This document shows positions 62,960 to 64,000 of a stretch of DNA of 64,000 nt, piece by piece. The number at the start of each line of letters is the position of its first letter. Within the stretch, counting starts at the first letter, position 1. Below the pieces are notes generated by a model, which was given only the letters and a program-made list of their open reading frames with translations, was not told the origin of the DNA and made no database searches. The stretch comes from Piper betle (taxonomy: Eukaryota; Streptophyta; Magnoliopsida; Piperales; Piperaceae): NCBI GenBank assembly GCA_033002965.1, contig JAURVB010014924.1, forward strand, positions 1 through 64,000, given 5' to 3'. The position numbers were made by a program, and so were the translations under genes.

Positions 62960-63350
62960 TGTCAGCGACATCAATCGTGGCAATGCCAACAATAGACTCC
63001 GCGATTGCCTCCTCACAGGATTCCCATGCCTTCATCCCATCGGCCATGTTGTGCGGCATCCGGGGAGAAGTAGAGGAAACGAAACAGCTATGCTCCTCTA
63101 CTTCGTCGACGTCACAGCTTCCACTGGCGCTGAACTCCGCAACTGCCTCCTCACCGGACTCCCATGCCGACGCCTCCCACCTTCATCCCACCGGCCGTGC
63201 TGTGCGGTGTCCTGGGAGAAATAGAAGAAGCGAAATAACTCTTCTACTTCTTCGTCGTCGCAGCTTCTGGCAGCGCTGTACTCCGTGACCGCCTCCTCAC
63301 CAGACTCCCATGTCGACGTCTCCTACCTTCATCTCACCAGTGGTGCTGCA
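62960..63350. repeat. tandem repeat of about 140 bp
   Basis: Nearly three diverged units share 'ctccgcgattgcctcctcac' (units start near 62997, 63135 and 63281), 'ggattcccatgcc' and 'ttcatcccatcggccatg'. Open frames through it are repeat-driven, so no protein is called. Confidence 0.7.
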
Positions 63351-63515
63351 CGATTGATGGAGACAATAATTCCATGTTAGGCGGGAAGAAGAACCCAGTC
63401 ATGCTACGCGACATCCCAAGAGAATTGGGCCAGAATTATTTTCCAACTGTTGGAAAATAATTGAAGAACAGCCAAGATGGTTTTGTTGCAACACGTAAAC
63501 CTTTTCCCCTATAGA

Positions 63516-63521
<6 letters not shown>

Positions 63522-63574
<53 letters not shown>
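63522..63574. repeat. (AAT)n microsatellite
   Basis: About 17 tandem ATA/AAT units following a short (TA)n. It sits exactly where similarity to CAD copy 2 intron 1 begins. Confidence 0.95.
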
Positions 63575-63575
<1 letters not shown>

Positions 63576-64000
63576 GATCAGGGGATCAACCTCACACATT
63601 CAAGAACAAAAACAACAAATACTGATTACAGCACATAAAATCTAAAAGGAATAAAAAGAAAGCAAGAATCAAAGACGAAATCATTGATCTAAATATCATA
63701 CACTTGAGGTATTTTTTTATTTTTATTTTTTGTGTGTTTGGAATATGTACAGAAATTTGTTGCCCAATTAGGAAAAGTAGTCAAACTTTCATTCAAATAC
63801 TTAAAAATCATTAAAACTGCTCAACCAAAACACATTACAGCGAAAATCAATACCCTACGCATCCATCAAATCAATATCAACAAGACATGTCTAGAACCAG
63901 AAATAGGTAAGTTTCAAAAGACAAATATATGAAAAATAGTATCCAATAAAATATCTTATATCTAATCTATGAATAAGTGGAAGGGGGAGAATGATTATGG
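63576..64000 (-). pseudogene. intron 1 of a fourth, truncated CAD-like copy
   Basis: The sequence from 63576 to the window end matches 54091-54507 (intron 1 of CAD copy 2) almost base for base, including 'gatcaacctcacac', 'tactgattacagcacataaaa' and 'gaataagtggaaggg'. The matching first exon would begin within about 15 bases beyond the window edge. To the left, where exon 2 should be, the match stops at the (AAT)n tract and unrelated sequence follows, so exons 2-5 of this copy are missing here. Confidence 0.85.

Noticed and set aside
62960..63350. Protein-coding gene at the 3' side of CAD copy 4
   Set aside because: The open frame follows a 140-bp tandem repeat and shows no known domain.

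Overview
This is nuclear DNA from a flowering plant. It has long intron-rich genes with GT-AG splice sites, plant gene families (a malectin-kinesin-14, a Dof factor, a UPL-type HECT ligase, CAD-like dehydrogenases), LTR retrotransposons and MITE-like elements. GC content is bimodal: the dehydrogenase and Dof coding exons are GC-rich, while the kinesin and ligase exons are AT-rich. That would fit a monocot, but this is inference and I cannot name the species.

Layout. 1-2.96 kb: 5' end of a minus-strand LTR retrotransposon (LTR, Met-tRNA primer site, broken gag), then a remnant of a second LTR family split by an 881-bp hAT-like element. 5.35-10.6 kb (+): kinesin-14 gene with two inverted mitosis-type (MSA) promoter motifs. 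14.4-15.4 kb (+): Dof transcription factor. 18.6-33.9 kb (-): a 16-exon giant HECT E3 ubiquitin ligase of the UPL1/UPL2 type. 35.7-37.7 kb (-): a five-exon SLX9-like ribosome-biogenesis gene. 39.6-49.3 kb: two solo LTRs of one family in opposite orientation, each with a perfect 5-bp target-site duplication, flanking a damaged CAD-like gene. 52.4-64 kb (-): an intact CAD-like gene, a third copy with one indel, a pyruvate decarboxylase pseudogene fragment, and the 5' edge of a fourth CAD-like copy cut at an (AAT)n tract.

The four single-copy genes look like ordinary housekeeping or regulatory genes: cell-division microtubule motor, DNA-binding factor, ubiquitin ligase, ribosome assembly. The CAD-like cluster is a local tandem family with one intact member, two damaged members and one truncated edge. 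Single-base indels recur in otherwise well-conserved exons (two in the kinesin, nine in the ligase, one in CAD copy 3). Most are one-base losses in homopolymers with no accompanying nonsense substitutions, so residual assembly error is the leading explanation, with pseudogenisation the alternative.

I saw no clearly new biological system. The most informative structures are the inverted solo-LTR pair around a CAD copy, the hAT-like element carrying an LTR-like segment, the patchwork similarity among CAD copies, and the paired MSA motifs of the kinesin. Exon coordinates were assigned by eye from reading frame and splice signals and may be off by a base or two.
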